Source of the DNA: Saccharomycopsis fibuligera x Saccharomycopsis cf. fibuligera
Taxonomy: Eukaryota > Ascomycota > Saccharomycetes > Ascoideales > Saccharomycopsidaceae
Assembly: GCA_001936135.1 (NCBI GenBank)
Contig: CP012809.1
Location: forward strand, 1,351,501-1,415,500
Reading direction: 5' to 3'
Length of the DNA: 64,000 bases
Position 1 is the first letter of the stretch. Each line of letters begins with the position of its first letter. Made by a program: the position numbers and the translations under genes. Positions 10,840 through 21,299 of this stretch are shown in pieces. The notes beneath the pieces are model-generated. The model was not told where the DNA came from, searched no databases, and saw only the letters and a program-made list of their open reading frames with translations.

Positions 10840-11034
10840 ATGCAATTCACCAAGACTGTTTTCGCTGCCGCTGCTTTAATCGCCACTGCTCAAGCTGCCA
10901 ACAACACCACCATCTCTTCCAACAGCACCGTGAACGGTTCTGAATCCTCTAACGCTGCTGGTTCTATTCAAGCTTCTTCTGCCTCCATCTTGGGTGCTGC
11001 TGCCGCTGCCGTTGGTGTTGCTTTCTTGTTCTAA
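10840..11034 (+). CDS. Very small GPI-anchored cell-wall protein (64 aa)
   Basis: A complete 64-residue secretory protein. Residues 1-19 form a signal peptide (MQFTKTVFAAAALIATAQA). The core carries several N-glycosylation sequons (NNT, NST, NGS) within a Ser/Asn/Thr-rich stretch. The last ~16 residues are a hydrophobic tail preceded by small residues (N38-A-A-G-S), a typical GPI attachment signal. Codon choice is strongly biased to the preferred yeast set (GCT, TCT, TCC, GGT), and the leader ends in CTCAAAATG, both suggesting high expression. Small Ser/Thr-rich GPI proteins such as Ccw12 or Pga59 are comparable in design, though I cannot claim orthology. After removal of both signals only ~20-25 residues would remain. 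Confidence 0.82.
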   Translation: MQFTKTVFAAAALIATAQAANNTTISSNSTVNGSESSNAAGSIQASSASILGAAAAAVGVAFLF

Positions 11035-13633
11035 ACATGAAGCAAATAGTATCATAAACATTGAAAAGAAAAAAAAAAGTTTTTTTTTGTCCCCCGTCCA
11101 TCATTCGGTTTCTGTTAGTGCTGCTACGATAATCTTTAGATGTTCCTAAGGGAAGCCTGAACGTTTGGTACTTTTTTCATATTAGATCTTCTTGTTGCTC
11201 TGTTTTTTTAATTGTTTGTTTGGTTTTCCTCTATTTATTCATTTCTCAATGCTGCTTATTATTATTACCGTTACCGAGCAGTGCTCTCTTTTTAGTTTGT
11301 TCATGCTAGTCAACTAATATTAATTACTAATACCTTAATTGTTTTTTTTTCTTTTTTTTAAAAAAAAAATCTTGTCTAATCAGCTGTCTTGCTTTCCAGC
11401 GGTATTTTTCCAACCTTCCATGATTTGGAAGTTGCTGCTATTTCTTGTGTCTTGCTATGCAGCAGCACTAATGGATCTTCAAGTTATATCACCGCTGCTG
11501 ATAAAATATATTGCCGGTCCAGCTTGCGTTTAGCGGCATGGAAACAACGCGCGACAAAAAATTTTGGAATAACTGTTGGAGGCTGCGCTTGCGGAAGTAG
11601 CTTTTTGGTTATGTCAGTTGTGAATATACATATAGAGATTATTTGTTTTATTAGTTATATGTAATTTCTTTTATTGCCAAAATGTCACGTATATTCTCGA
11701 TAAAACTTTTATGGTTAACTTACTTTTTTTTTTTTTTTTTTACGCTTCCATTTGATAGATAGTGATCTGCTCCCAGAATACGGAACTTGAAGTTGAACGG
11801 CCAGGACCTTGATGGCCAAGTCGTTATCACTCTCAACATGCCGCGGTCACGACTTGCGGTATTACATATTAGCATTTGTACAGCGGGTCTTTAGCCAATG
11901 CCGGCTTATTGGGGCTTTTATAAAATCATTCTGCCCAAACTGCGAAACACCAAATCATGCCTGGTAAATTTCTTATCGCGATAGCTGATAACACCTTATC
12001 ACTGTCACATGCTCCTCCGTCAATAGATCGCATTTGATCAAGTAATCCAAGTAACCAGGAAACAAAGTTTCAGCTATATGCTCTTTGGATCTCCTTGGAG
12101 GTCAAAGCACAGCACCGCATTATTTAACCCCATCGCATAAGTAGGCGACCTCGCATCCATCGGCCTATTGTCTCATCTTTTTTCTTTGTTACCGCCTGAG
12201 TTGAAATTCAAAGATAAAGTTTTCCTCGTCCTTTTCACCTCAGGGGGTTGAAAGATTAAGTTATGATGGCCTTAGAAGGGGATAATAAGTGAACTCCATG
12301 AGGTGATGTTATACATATGCACAAAAGGGGGAAAGTTATAGTCCTTTTTTTTTTTTTTTTTTAATAATAGGAGTTCATGGGAATTAGCGTCGAGCGGCCC
12401 AAGGTTCAACGCGCACACTTTAGATTAGCTATTACTATCTCAAACTTTTCATTTATAGAAAGGGACGGTAAAGATAAAAAATGCTTAGTTTACTGTTTCT
12501 AGTATTTTGATTGATTGAATGATAGTATATTTCGCTAAAGTTTCAAAGATGTGATTTTCGTACACCCAGCGACTATTTGCCGCGTCTAAAAACAGCCAAT
12601 TCATCGCCGCTAACGCATATAAAATAAAATAACGTATATATATATATAGTACGTCTCATATCCACCGCTCAGCAACGTTGTCCTCCTTTCTTTCCCTTCC
12701 TTTCTTTCAAAAGGGATGCAAACTGTATTTGAAATTGAAACTGCACATGCAACCGCACCGTCGGCCGTTATGCAGTCAAAATAAAAAAATAAAAATAAAA
12801 AAAAACAACCAAAAAACTGCAACGTCGGAGAAAATTATGCAAAGTTATCCTTTGTTGTAGGAGATGTTGCAGAGAGACGGGCCCTCCTTGCGTACGTGCC
12901 TTTTGCAGGCAATTAAATGTCCCTTTAACGTATAATAATTGTTGGTGGTTCTTTCTTCTTCAATAAGGCGGAAGGCACTTTGCTGTTCTTTACTTCAGCA
13001 GCACAGCTTGGTTGCTGGCGTGATGTTAGCGCTGCTTACTCCGTTGCATGTTGTATGGGTAGACTGGTAGACTGGCAGACTGGACGCTGTGTTTGCAGAA
13101 AAATTGATGGCTAATCAATCTTCTTCAAAACCCTCACCAGTGTAGACCAGGGGGAGAACGTACTGGCAATTGCTAGACAAACAAAAAGTTTAGAATAGGT
13201 GATAATTACAAGCTTGCAAATTTTGGTGTCTTAGGTATTTATATTGGTACATCATGGGTATATAATATATGATAATAACACAACATTATGCTCTTTTTTC
13301 ATCCAGTTTGATGGATTAAAAAAAAAGGGCAAAAATTAAAGAATAATGAATATAAAGAATGTAAGATAAACAAAGAATTGTCGTAAGTAACCTGACCGAC
13401 CCCAAACAATAAAACAAACAAACAAGAGCTTTTAAAAAAAAAAGTATCAAAGCAAACGCCAGAAAAGGTATCAAAAGCACAGAATAAACAAATAAAGTCT
13501 AAAGCAGAAACAAAAACCAGAAAATTAAAGCTTTTTTGTAGCAACTGACATACAAACAAACAAAAAAAAAAATAAAAATAAAAAAAAGCACAAACATAAC
13601 AACATAACAACATAACAGGCAAAAACAGTAGGA
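11035..13633. other. 2.6-kb convergent spacer without a supported gene
   Basis: Two flanking genes converge here, so promoters are not expected, yet the spacer is 2.6 kb. It includes TATAAAAT near 11919, a TA run at about 12636-12650, poly-T tracts (11727, 12345) and an A-rich segment (13310-13600) that is the 3' UTR side of the peroxidase-like gene. Only tiny open frames are present. A non-coding RNA or unrecognised short gene is possible. Confidence 0.5.
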
Positions 13634-15438
13634 TTAGTCAAACATGTTCTCATTAAAACCAACCAAGGAATGACAACTATCAATCATCACACCTGTGTCG
13701 TCCAACAAGTTATTAATGACTTGCTCAATTTGCTTCATGTTTTTCAAACATGAAAAACGTTTGTGAACGTTACCATACTTGTCAATAATAAATTTTTCAA
13801 AATTCCACTTAATGAACTTTGTGCCAAGCACTCCATTCTTTTCGTTTTTCAAATAGCTGTAAATAGGACAAGAGTTTTTACCGTTAACTTTGACCTCGCT
13901 GAAAACCGGGAATTTGATGTCATATGTGGCAATTAGCTCTTCTACTGACAAGTCACTGTGGTTGTTACTATTATTCAAAGGTGAGAAAATCGAAGTGTTG
14001 GATGTAGTGCGGGCGTGTACTGGAGCAGAAAATTGACGTTCATGTTGCATACGACTGCTAATGTCTGATAAAGAGACGCTTCTCTTATGAAGCGATGGTG
14101 CTGATGGTTCATTGCCGTTGAATAACGGTACTTCTGGTACTGAGTTGTTTTTTCTCGTTATGTTGAACTGCTTGCATGGGAATCCAATGATTACTAAACT
14201 TTTGCACTATACTTTTCATGTAAGTAGTTCAAATATTTGAGGTTTTTTGAAGCCAACTTGCCATAAAATGAAATATTCACCACAAGAACCACTTTATCTG
14301 CGAGCTCCGAAAATTCAAAATGGTTACCTTGATAGTCTTGAGATGATAGCTTGTAAAAATCAGTGCCAATAGAGTCTTTAGCAGATTCGCTTGGTCTGAG
14401 ACCATTGGTGATCAAATGGGTATATACTGAAGAGCGGTTGTTGTAACTGTTCTCAATATTTTGTGTTCTCGTGCTGTTAGTGGGGAATATACAACTGAAT
14501 CCGCCAGTTCTGCTTACTGGGCGCTGTTTGTCAGTTTCCAACATATTGACTGACAATTTGGATTGATTGATCAAAGAGGCACAACTGTTGTATCTTCTTG
14601 GCAACAGCTGCTGCTGCTGCTGCTGCTGTGGCTCTTCATTATTTGATTGTGATGGTTCATATGGTGTTTCATATTGTATTGGTTGTTGTTCATAGATAGT
14701 TGGGTGTTGTTGCTGGTACATTACTGAATGTGGTTCTTCATATGTCATTTGCTCTTGGTCTTCGTCAAAAGACTGCAAGCTAACATTGTCTATTGATACA
14801 ACTTTTCTTTTCTTGTCATGAATGTCATTGTTGGCAAGATTTTGATATTCTTCCTCGGAAATCATGGATATCACGTCTTGGTAAACACTGGATTGTCTTC
14901 TAGCTCTCTTGATAGCCAGAACAGGAGCTCTCGATGATGGCGTGAGTGTCCATTGCTCGTCGTCATTGTTGATTTGACTATCATTAAAAGTCTCAATGGT
15001 TCTATCATACTGAGGAGTGGCAACTTCAGTGGCATAGCCATCAATTATATCAGTGATATCATTTTCTAGTAGGGAATCTCTTGAATTATTGCTGAGGTTA
15101 GAAAGTGTGTTGTTCTTCTGTTCGAAATCGAAAACCGAGGTGTTTGGAGTGTTTACACTGGAGCTAGATGGTGACTCAAATGAAAACATATTGTCAGAAG
15201 GAGTAGAAGACGAAGAACTTGGAGGAGACTGGACGCTACTCAAGGCATTGTCATTTTGTTGTGCCAAAAGACCATTGATGGTCAATGAGTGGTGATTGTG
15301 GACCATTGAAAGTTGTTGTTTGCGGTGTTTATGTTGTTGCTGTGACTGTGGAGGTTGGAAATGGTATGAATGACGAGAGAGGTAATTACCGTTTCTATTC
15401 TGGCGATTGTGGAGCGAGCTAGCGCAGGGAAATGCCAT
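13634..15438 (-). CDS. Glutathione-peroxidase-fold protein with long disordered N-terminus; catalytic Cys absent; frame break in this copy
   Basis: Reading from ATG 15438, about 355 residues of Ser/Gln/Asn-rich sequence (with a poly-Q tract) lead into a clear glutathione peroxidase fold. FYKLSSQDYQGNHFEF and VVLVVNIS come first, then LVIIGFPCKQFN, FPVFSEVKVNGKN and GVLGTKFIKWNFEKF. The frame changes at about 14194-14203, between KYSAKV and LVIIGFPC; one more T in the TTT run would join them. The peroxidatic Cys expected just after VVNVAS is missing (ISFYGK instead), and no Cys codon occurs nearby in other frames. The resolving-Cys region (ELIATYDIKF) also lacks Cys. The Gln of FPCKQF and the Trp/Asn of KWNF remain. 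A ~70-residue Ser-rich loop is inserted between them. It probably has no peroxidase activity and may be a sensor or scaffold. The break may be an assembly error, an allele or a real lesion. Confidence 0.8.
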
Positions 15439-18400
15439 GGCGAAGGATGGATGAATATATATATAGAGCACGCTAGAAATTCTTCTTTATGTTTTTTTTT
15501 TTTTTTTTTTTTTTTTTATTTTTTTACTTTTTTATTTGTGTGCTACTTCTTCGTCCGCCTGTTGTTGTTGTTCTTCAAATAGAAGCTATTGTTTACAGTT
15601 TATGCGTGTAATGATGTGTGTGCACAGGGAAGGGAAGCTGAAAATTGCAAGCGAGGACAGGCACCAAGAATAAGGTTTTGCAGAGGAAACCGACCGGGGC
15701 GCGTCGTGACGAATTGGGAAAGTGCTTGGGCGAGGGTTGCGGTGACAAAGTTGTTAATTAATGAGCGACAGTTAATTAGGGCGCAAGCGCTGTGGAAAGC
15801 GAATGATGATGTTATTTGTTTTTGTTGTTTTTGTTGTTTTGTTGTTGCTGCTGTTGTTGTTGTAGAGGAAGACAGATATATTAATACACTTTTGTGTATT
15901 AGCGGGCGAGGTGGGCGCGGTGCTGCTTATATAGACTGGCGAACGTCGGCGCTTAGCACTTGGGCGCTTAGCTTAGCTTAGCTGGTGGGCACTTAACGTT
16001 GTTCGTGTTGTCGACGCTCAACTAGGGGTTCCTGAGGGGGATACCCGTTCTGCCGATCAGGTCCACCAGCGTTACAGAATGGTGTATGGGCACAGTATTT
16101 TAGATGGCTACAGTGGATAGTGGATAGTGGATAGTGCGATATTATCGAGAGCCATTATGGCAGTGGCAGCGGTCTTTTGTCTTTGCTCAGGCTTTCCTTT
16201 GAGAGCCACGGCAGTAGCGCTGCGGTCTTAGGACAATCGCAGCGGGAGCCGCTATTGTTGTTGTCGCGGATGCTGCCGCCGCTCATCATGGCGCTACTCT
16301 GTTAGCCATGTTTTGCTCCAAAACAGTTGTTTTGTTTTGTTTTGTTTTGTTTTATACAATCTGCTGTTGATTCGCTGTGTATCATCCTTAATGAGCATTG
16401 TTATCACTGTTATTATTATCGCTACTACAATTTGTCACTCAGTAAGCAATTGGGTTTTCTGCCGTTGGGAAAAAACGCGCTAAGCGCAAATTTAAAATCC
16501 AACCTGGTGGTGTGTGTACACCCTCTGCTGCTAACAAATGTGCTCGAAAAGTCGGCATTCTGTGAACACACAGCTCATGAGCTGTTTGTCCAGAAACATG
16601 TTATACCATGGACACAAACTGTAGGCTGTCTTTGCCAACACCGGTTGCTGTTTTCAAAACTTCAAACATTCCTTTTCGGCCATCGCTCTGTGTTTACTTT
16701 CGTTCGCATCTGCCATTTTGGTGATGAGTCTGCTGCTCGACAAAGCATCGCAATGCGCCATAATGTGCTTAGCGGTATCTGGTTCTGTGGATTTGCATCC
16801 ATTTGCGCAAAAGAGCAGCGACTTGCGACATACACTAGCAGTTATAGCAGCTCTGCACATTGTGCTCGTGCTCGAGAGTTGCACCTTTTGATTTTCAATT
16901 TTCAATCTACAAAATAAAATATACGGTGAGCATATGATGATGATGATGATGATGATGATAATGATGAGCAGCCGCTACCGTAGTGAACAACACTAGCTTA
17001 CCAGCTTGCCGCACTCTCCTATCCCAATATGGCAAAAATACCATACTAGCCAGCCCTCAAATCCCACCAATTTGCCCAACCGGTGATCTTTCGAGCTTCA
17101 CAATGTGTAACATAAAATAAAGACACAACAATCAGCAAAGCTGGTTAATGCGGTCAAAGATAGCCAAAGTTTTAGAATACTGAGCTTTAGTTATTGCAGA
17201 GCTTTTGATCCTCTCTTTTGCGTCGCCGCACCCCCAATCCTTTGTCTCAACGTTTATTCCAGGCTACTTTGCTCAGGTAAATTTGTCTCCGTACCCTTTA
17301 GGTTAGCAGAAAAAAAAAAAAAAAAAAGCCCTAATAACATATATGCTGTGTTCCATGCAACGCAAATAGTTTTGCCAAATTCAATCAAGAGGAAACAGGC
17401 TAATGGCGAAAGTTAATCCGTAGTAAAGACATACGCTGCGTGTAAACGCCACTCATTGCATTGCACGTTTGATGGCTGGAGCCTGAGATCAACAAGACAG
17501 ACAGACAGACAGACAGCTAGCCAGTAGCGCACTGCAGCTGGTTTCATAAAAAGCATATCAGACCTCTGCTTCATCGCATAAAAGACGAATGTTCAGTTGA
17601 CTCAAAACAAAGCCTGCATGCCTGAATTATTTGTCTTGATTCTCTGATATTTTATTCACAGAGATGAAATCAAAAATGATGTGTGGTGTTTCTCCTGAGC
17701 GCCGAATACTATATTGCAGGCAATCAAATGGCGTGCTATTATTACGCGCTTCTTTTCTAAAGCTTCCGAGACTTTTGCAATTTTCGACCCACCTCGACAA
17801 ATAGGGAAATTATTTCAGTTAGACTGATTTGCCGTAAGACAGGCGTTTTCCTCGAGAGCACATCAGGAAACTGAGACCAACAATGGAGTGAGGAAATTAG
17901 CACCATATTTTTACGTCCAGCTCAAAACAAAAACAAAAACAAAAAAGAAAGAAAAAACTGCTTTTGATATGCGATATTTGATACAGTGTAGGTTGTATTT
18001 AGGGGCTTAACATTAGCGGACCAGCTAAAAAGCTTACAAGTAAGCCAATAATTACAAATGCCAAAAGTGGCAAAAAGGAAAAATGAATGCACTACTGTTG
18101 AGAAACTACATTTTTTAGAATTAATTAACATTAATAGCGTGCTGAGATAATTTTACGAACAATGATCGTTGAGCTATACAAGTCGTTTACGTTGAAACAC
18201 CAAAACTAAAAGACAACGTTGGTGTTGAATCGCCCTATAGACTTATGATATTTGGCTGTTTTTGTAATTAGCTTCATTCTGCCGTTTGTAAAGAATATTA
18301 TCGTATCTTGACAAAAACGTGTCAATTTGAAAATGTCCGCCACGAAGGTTTTTGTCCCAGTAGGCTTCTCCCAGTCTTTAACGCTAAGGTTAACGTAAGT

Positions 18401-19672
18401 CTATCCTATCGCCAACTTCCTAATTCAATCAAAACAGCCATACTACCGGAATGCCAAAAGCTCGGTGATCCTACTTGTGCCGTTAAGGGGCCTTGTCTAT
18501 ATGCATCCTGGGCCATTGATCACCATAAAGCATCAGCTCGCCGATTATTTTGGGCTCCTCAAAGGCACACATTTAAAAAATTGATGAACCAGTACTATTC
18601 TGCAGCTTTTTAGGGAAAATTGTGATTTCTAAACACTTTTTTTTTTTATTTTTTTTATTTATTGAGAACTGGCAAGAATATTGTAAATTGTATTGAACAG
18701 AAACCTAAGTGCAAAAGACAATCAAAATCCCAAGTTACAATTTCTCTCTCAGCTCTCCGCAAACGTTAATAGTTCTTAAACAAAACGCAAATTAAAAGCA
18801 GATGCCAAAACGCATTTAGAGCCTAGCAACTGTTTTTTTTTTTTTTTTTTTTTTAATCTTTTACATCGTCATTTACACCATGTCAGTATAGGTACTTTAC
18901 TGATGCGCCGTGTGTTTTGTATTACACAACCTATTATTACCTCTGATATATATATTATATAAAGCCAATATTACCTTCTTACTGGAGTATGCATATGCAA
19001 TATGACTGTGCATGTGACTTAAATTTATTATTACGTAATATTTTAGTCATTTAAATAAGGAAGCGCATGGAAAGAAAAAATAGAAAAAAGCGTGTGATCA
19101 AGATTGATGATGATGATGATGATGATGATGAGAAGTGATGAGAAGATCACAGTAGAGAAGAGTGAATGTGACAAAATTGCTTGTATTTTTGAGACAATTA
19201 ACCAATTTTCAAGTCACAGGATAGGCATATACCAAGTATTGTGCTTCATTTCTTTTTTTTTTTTTTTTTTTTTTTATTTTTATTTGTTACATTGCGCCAC
19301 TGATTTTACATTTGGTTTTGATATTGTGATCTCTGATTTGGAATTCGCCATTCTTTGGATCGTCCGTCGCAATTACAAAAAAGTTTCTAGAGTTCATTTA
19401 TAAGCATAATCTTTACCACGGAAGAAAAATAAAAACACTCAAACAATTGATCTTTAATTGTCTTTTTGTTATAGTCTGGTCATTTATTTGAATCAATCTG
19501 CAAAGCGCCGAGAAACTAGAATTTATATTGGATCTTACCCCTTTTGTGCGATTTATATTCATGCTCATCGCTTTATCATTCATCGCCGGCAGTAAGATAT
19601 AACATACACTTACACCCTACCACACAGATTAGCATAATCAGCCAATTATAGTACAATAAAATCATACCAAAG
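15439..19672. other. 4.2-kb divergent gene-free region
   Basis: This is the longest gap in the window, between the peroxidase-like gene (-) and YPI1 (+). It contains a T tract of ~27 at 15490-15517, a GTGGATA triple repeat at about 16112-16134, TTTTG repeats at 16330-16350, ATG repeats at 16934-16962 and 19106-19131, an AGAC tetranucleotide array at about 17494-17511, and a TATATATA close to the peroxidase-like start (15453-15464). Open frames such as 16327-16917 have no domain and unconvincing composition. It could be a large regulatory region or a centromere-type region. Confidence 0.55.
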
Positions 19673-20365
19673 ATGTCGCCCTACAACGGAGCTAATAACG
19701 CCCATACCGCAACGCATCAACGCACCACCATCACCACTGTGTCTGTGCCTGCATCACTACATCTTCGAGGTGCCTCTCCACTAGCTCAAACTGCCACCGC
19801 AACTCAGAATCAGACTGGAAATGAAGATCAAACCGAAAACGGTGACGAGGGAGACAGTCAACGAAGCAGAAGACATGTTGCTTGGACCGATGACACCGTT
19901 GATAACGAATTCATGAATAAGAAAAAAAGTAAAATTTGCTGTATTTTCCATCCAGCGGGAGGCGATTTCGAAGAGGAAAGCGAGCCTGAATCTGGGTCAG
20001 AAAGTTCTTCGTCTAGCAGCAGCAGCAGCAGCGGCAGCAGTGATAGCGACAGCAATAGTGACAGTGACAATGACGACAGGGCACGGTCTAGTTTTGGACG
20101 CAGTGGACGCGGACAAGCACATGGCCATGAACATGAACATGAACATGAACATGGTGAGAATGGAGAACAGTGTGAACATGGCCATAGTCACAGTCAAGGT
20201 CATAGAAGAAGAAGAAGAAGAAGAAGAAGAAGAAGAGCTAAAGGAAAGAGTAAAGTGAGTAGTGATACTTGTACAGAAGTTGAAGAAGAAGAGAAGCCGG
20301 TGCCTCCTAATGCTTACGAAATTCAGCCAAAGTTTAGGCCAGTGAATGGTAATGGTAGCCAGTAA
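19673..20365 (+). CDS. YPI1: Type 1 protein phosphatase regulator Ypi1 (inhibitor-3 family)
   Basis: A 230-residue hydrophilic protein starting at ATG 19673. The family signature is at residues 66-92: [25 protein letters not shown]. It contains the RVxF-type PP1 docking site (HVAW, 68-71) and the invariant VDNE.MNKKKSK.CC block of Ypi1/PPP1R11. The protein should bind the catalytic subunit Glc7 in the nucleus and modulate it. The C-terminal half is unusual for its repeats: a Ser/Asp stretch (~104-130), alternating His-Glu (EHEHEHEH), a His-rich patch and a run of eleven Arg (~180-190). The Saccharomyces protein is about 155 residues, so this one is enlarged by low-complexity sequence. Confidence 0.93.
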   Translation: MSPYNGANNAHTATHQRTTITTVSVPASLHLRGASPLAQTATATQNQTGNEDQTENGDEGDSQRSRRHVAWTDDTVDNEFMNKKKSKICCIFHPAGGDFEEESEPESGSESSSSSSSSSSGSSDSDSNSDSDNDDRARSSFGRSGRGQAHGHEHEHEHEHGENGEQCEHGHSHSQGHRRRRRRRRRRRAKGKSKVSSDTCTEVEEEEKPVPPNAYEIQPKFRPVNGNGSQ

Positions 20366-21299
20366 GTTGCTGATGCTGAAAACACTGAAAACACTTTGCA
20401 TAAATGGTTAATTGCTCTGCTATGTTGAGTTTCGTTTATGATTTTTGTCTTGTTTTGCATTTTTTACTATATTTTTTTTGCTGACTACACTTAACATGTT
20501 TTTCATTGTATTTTTATCTGATTTTCTCTTCTTTTAACTTGATATGTTTTTATGCCTTTTCTAATTTTTAAGTGTCTTTCGCTTCTTCTACTTCTTTTGC
20601 CTAGCGAGGTTGCTACTTGTTTTTTTTTTTCCTTTTATTTTTTTTCCTTTTTGACTTCACGATTTATTCTTTTCATCAATATATTCTCTTTTTACGCTTT
20701 TCAGCAAAAAACCCTGAAATTTGCTGCTTTCACTCCTTAGAATCAACCAACTTCGCATAGCTTGCAAGTCCGTATACGGACTTGAATAGATTTGAGTATA
20801 TAATATGAGCACGTGAAGCGCATACAAAATCAGGGACGGGAACGTCTTCTTGGAAAATCGCAACGGCGTTTTGATGTTAGCTCTGGAGCGCAGCAGCGGA
20901 CCGGAGGCAATAAACATTGCAGTCTTTCCCTCAAAGTGTGTCGATAGACTCAGCACTATCGTTGAAAGTTTTCAGAACTCATTGCCAAATATATATATAT
21001 ATATATATTTTTTTTCATTTTTTTTCATTTTTGCAACTTCAGGCTGCAATTACTGGACATTCTAATTTATTCTCACACTGCGTTTGCAATATTCGATATC
21101 TTTTAACTGAAAACATTACGCTCTTTTTCAAATCAACCGAAGCTCGGAATATTCAATCATTGAGTCTACCGTGACAAGTATATCAACCGCCTTTGATAAC
21201 AGTGTGTCACGACGAAGCTTATATTCAATACACAGAATAACAACACCGTTTTGCACTAGCGCAAGCATATCATAACAAATAAATAAATCAGTCAATAAA
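20366..21299. other. Intergenic spacer; promoter of the OPA3-family gene
   Basis: 934 bases between tandem YPI1 and the OPA3-family gene. It contains a 20-bp perfect palindrome (20765-20784), a CACGTG E-box (20810-20815), TATATAA near 20798 and a TA run at about 20989-21007. No further gene is supported. Confidence 0.6.
20765..20784. promoter_or_regulatory. 20-bp perfect palindrome with a CCG-N4-CGG core
   Basis: CAAGTCCGTATACGGACTTG equals its own reverse complement. The core CCGTATACGG has the CCG-N4-CGG layout bound by some Zn2Cys6 factors such as Leu3. A CACGTG lies 26 bases downstream. A role is inferred from symmetry only. Confidence 0.5.

Noticed and set aside
15589-15981. 130-codon open frame downstream of a T tract
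   Set aside because: Composition (Cys/Val/Arg runs from GTT/TGT repeats) and lack of a credible ATG context argue against coding.
16327-16917. 196-codon open frame in the 4.2-kb gap
   Set aside because: It begins in a TTTTG repeat, is Cys/His/Phe-rich without domain-like pattern, and overlaps an opposite-strand frame. It looks like a chance opening.
18308-18613. 101-codon open frame
   Set aside because: It begins at TTG, has no recognisable motif, and lies in noncoding-style sequence with no promoter context.
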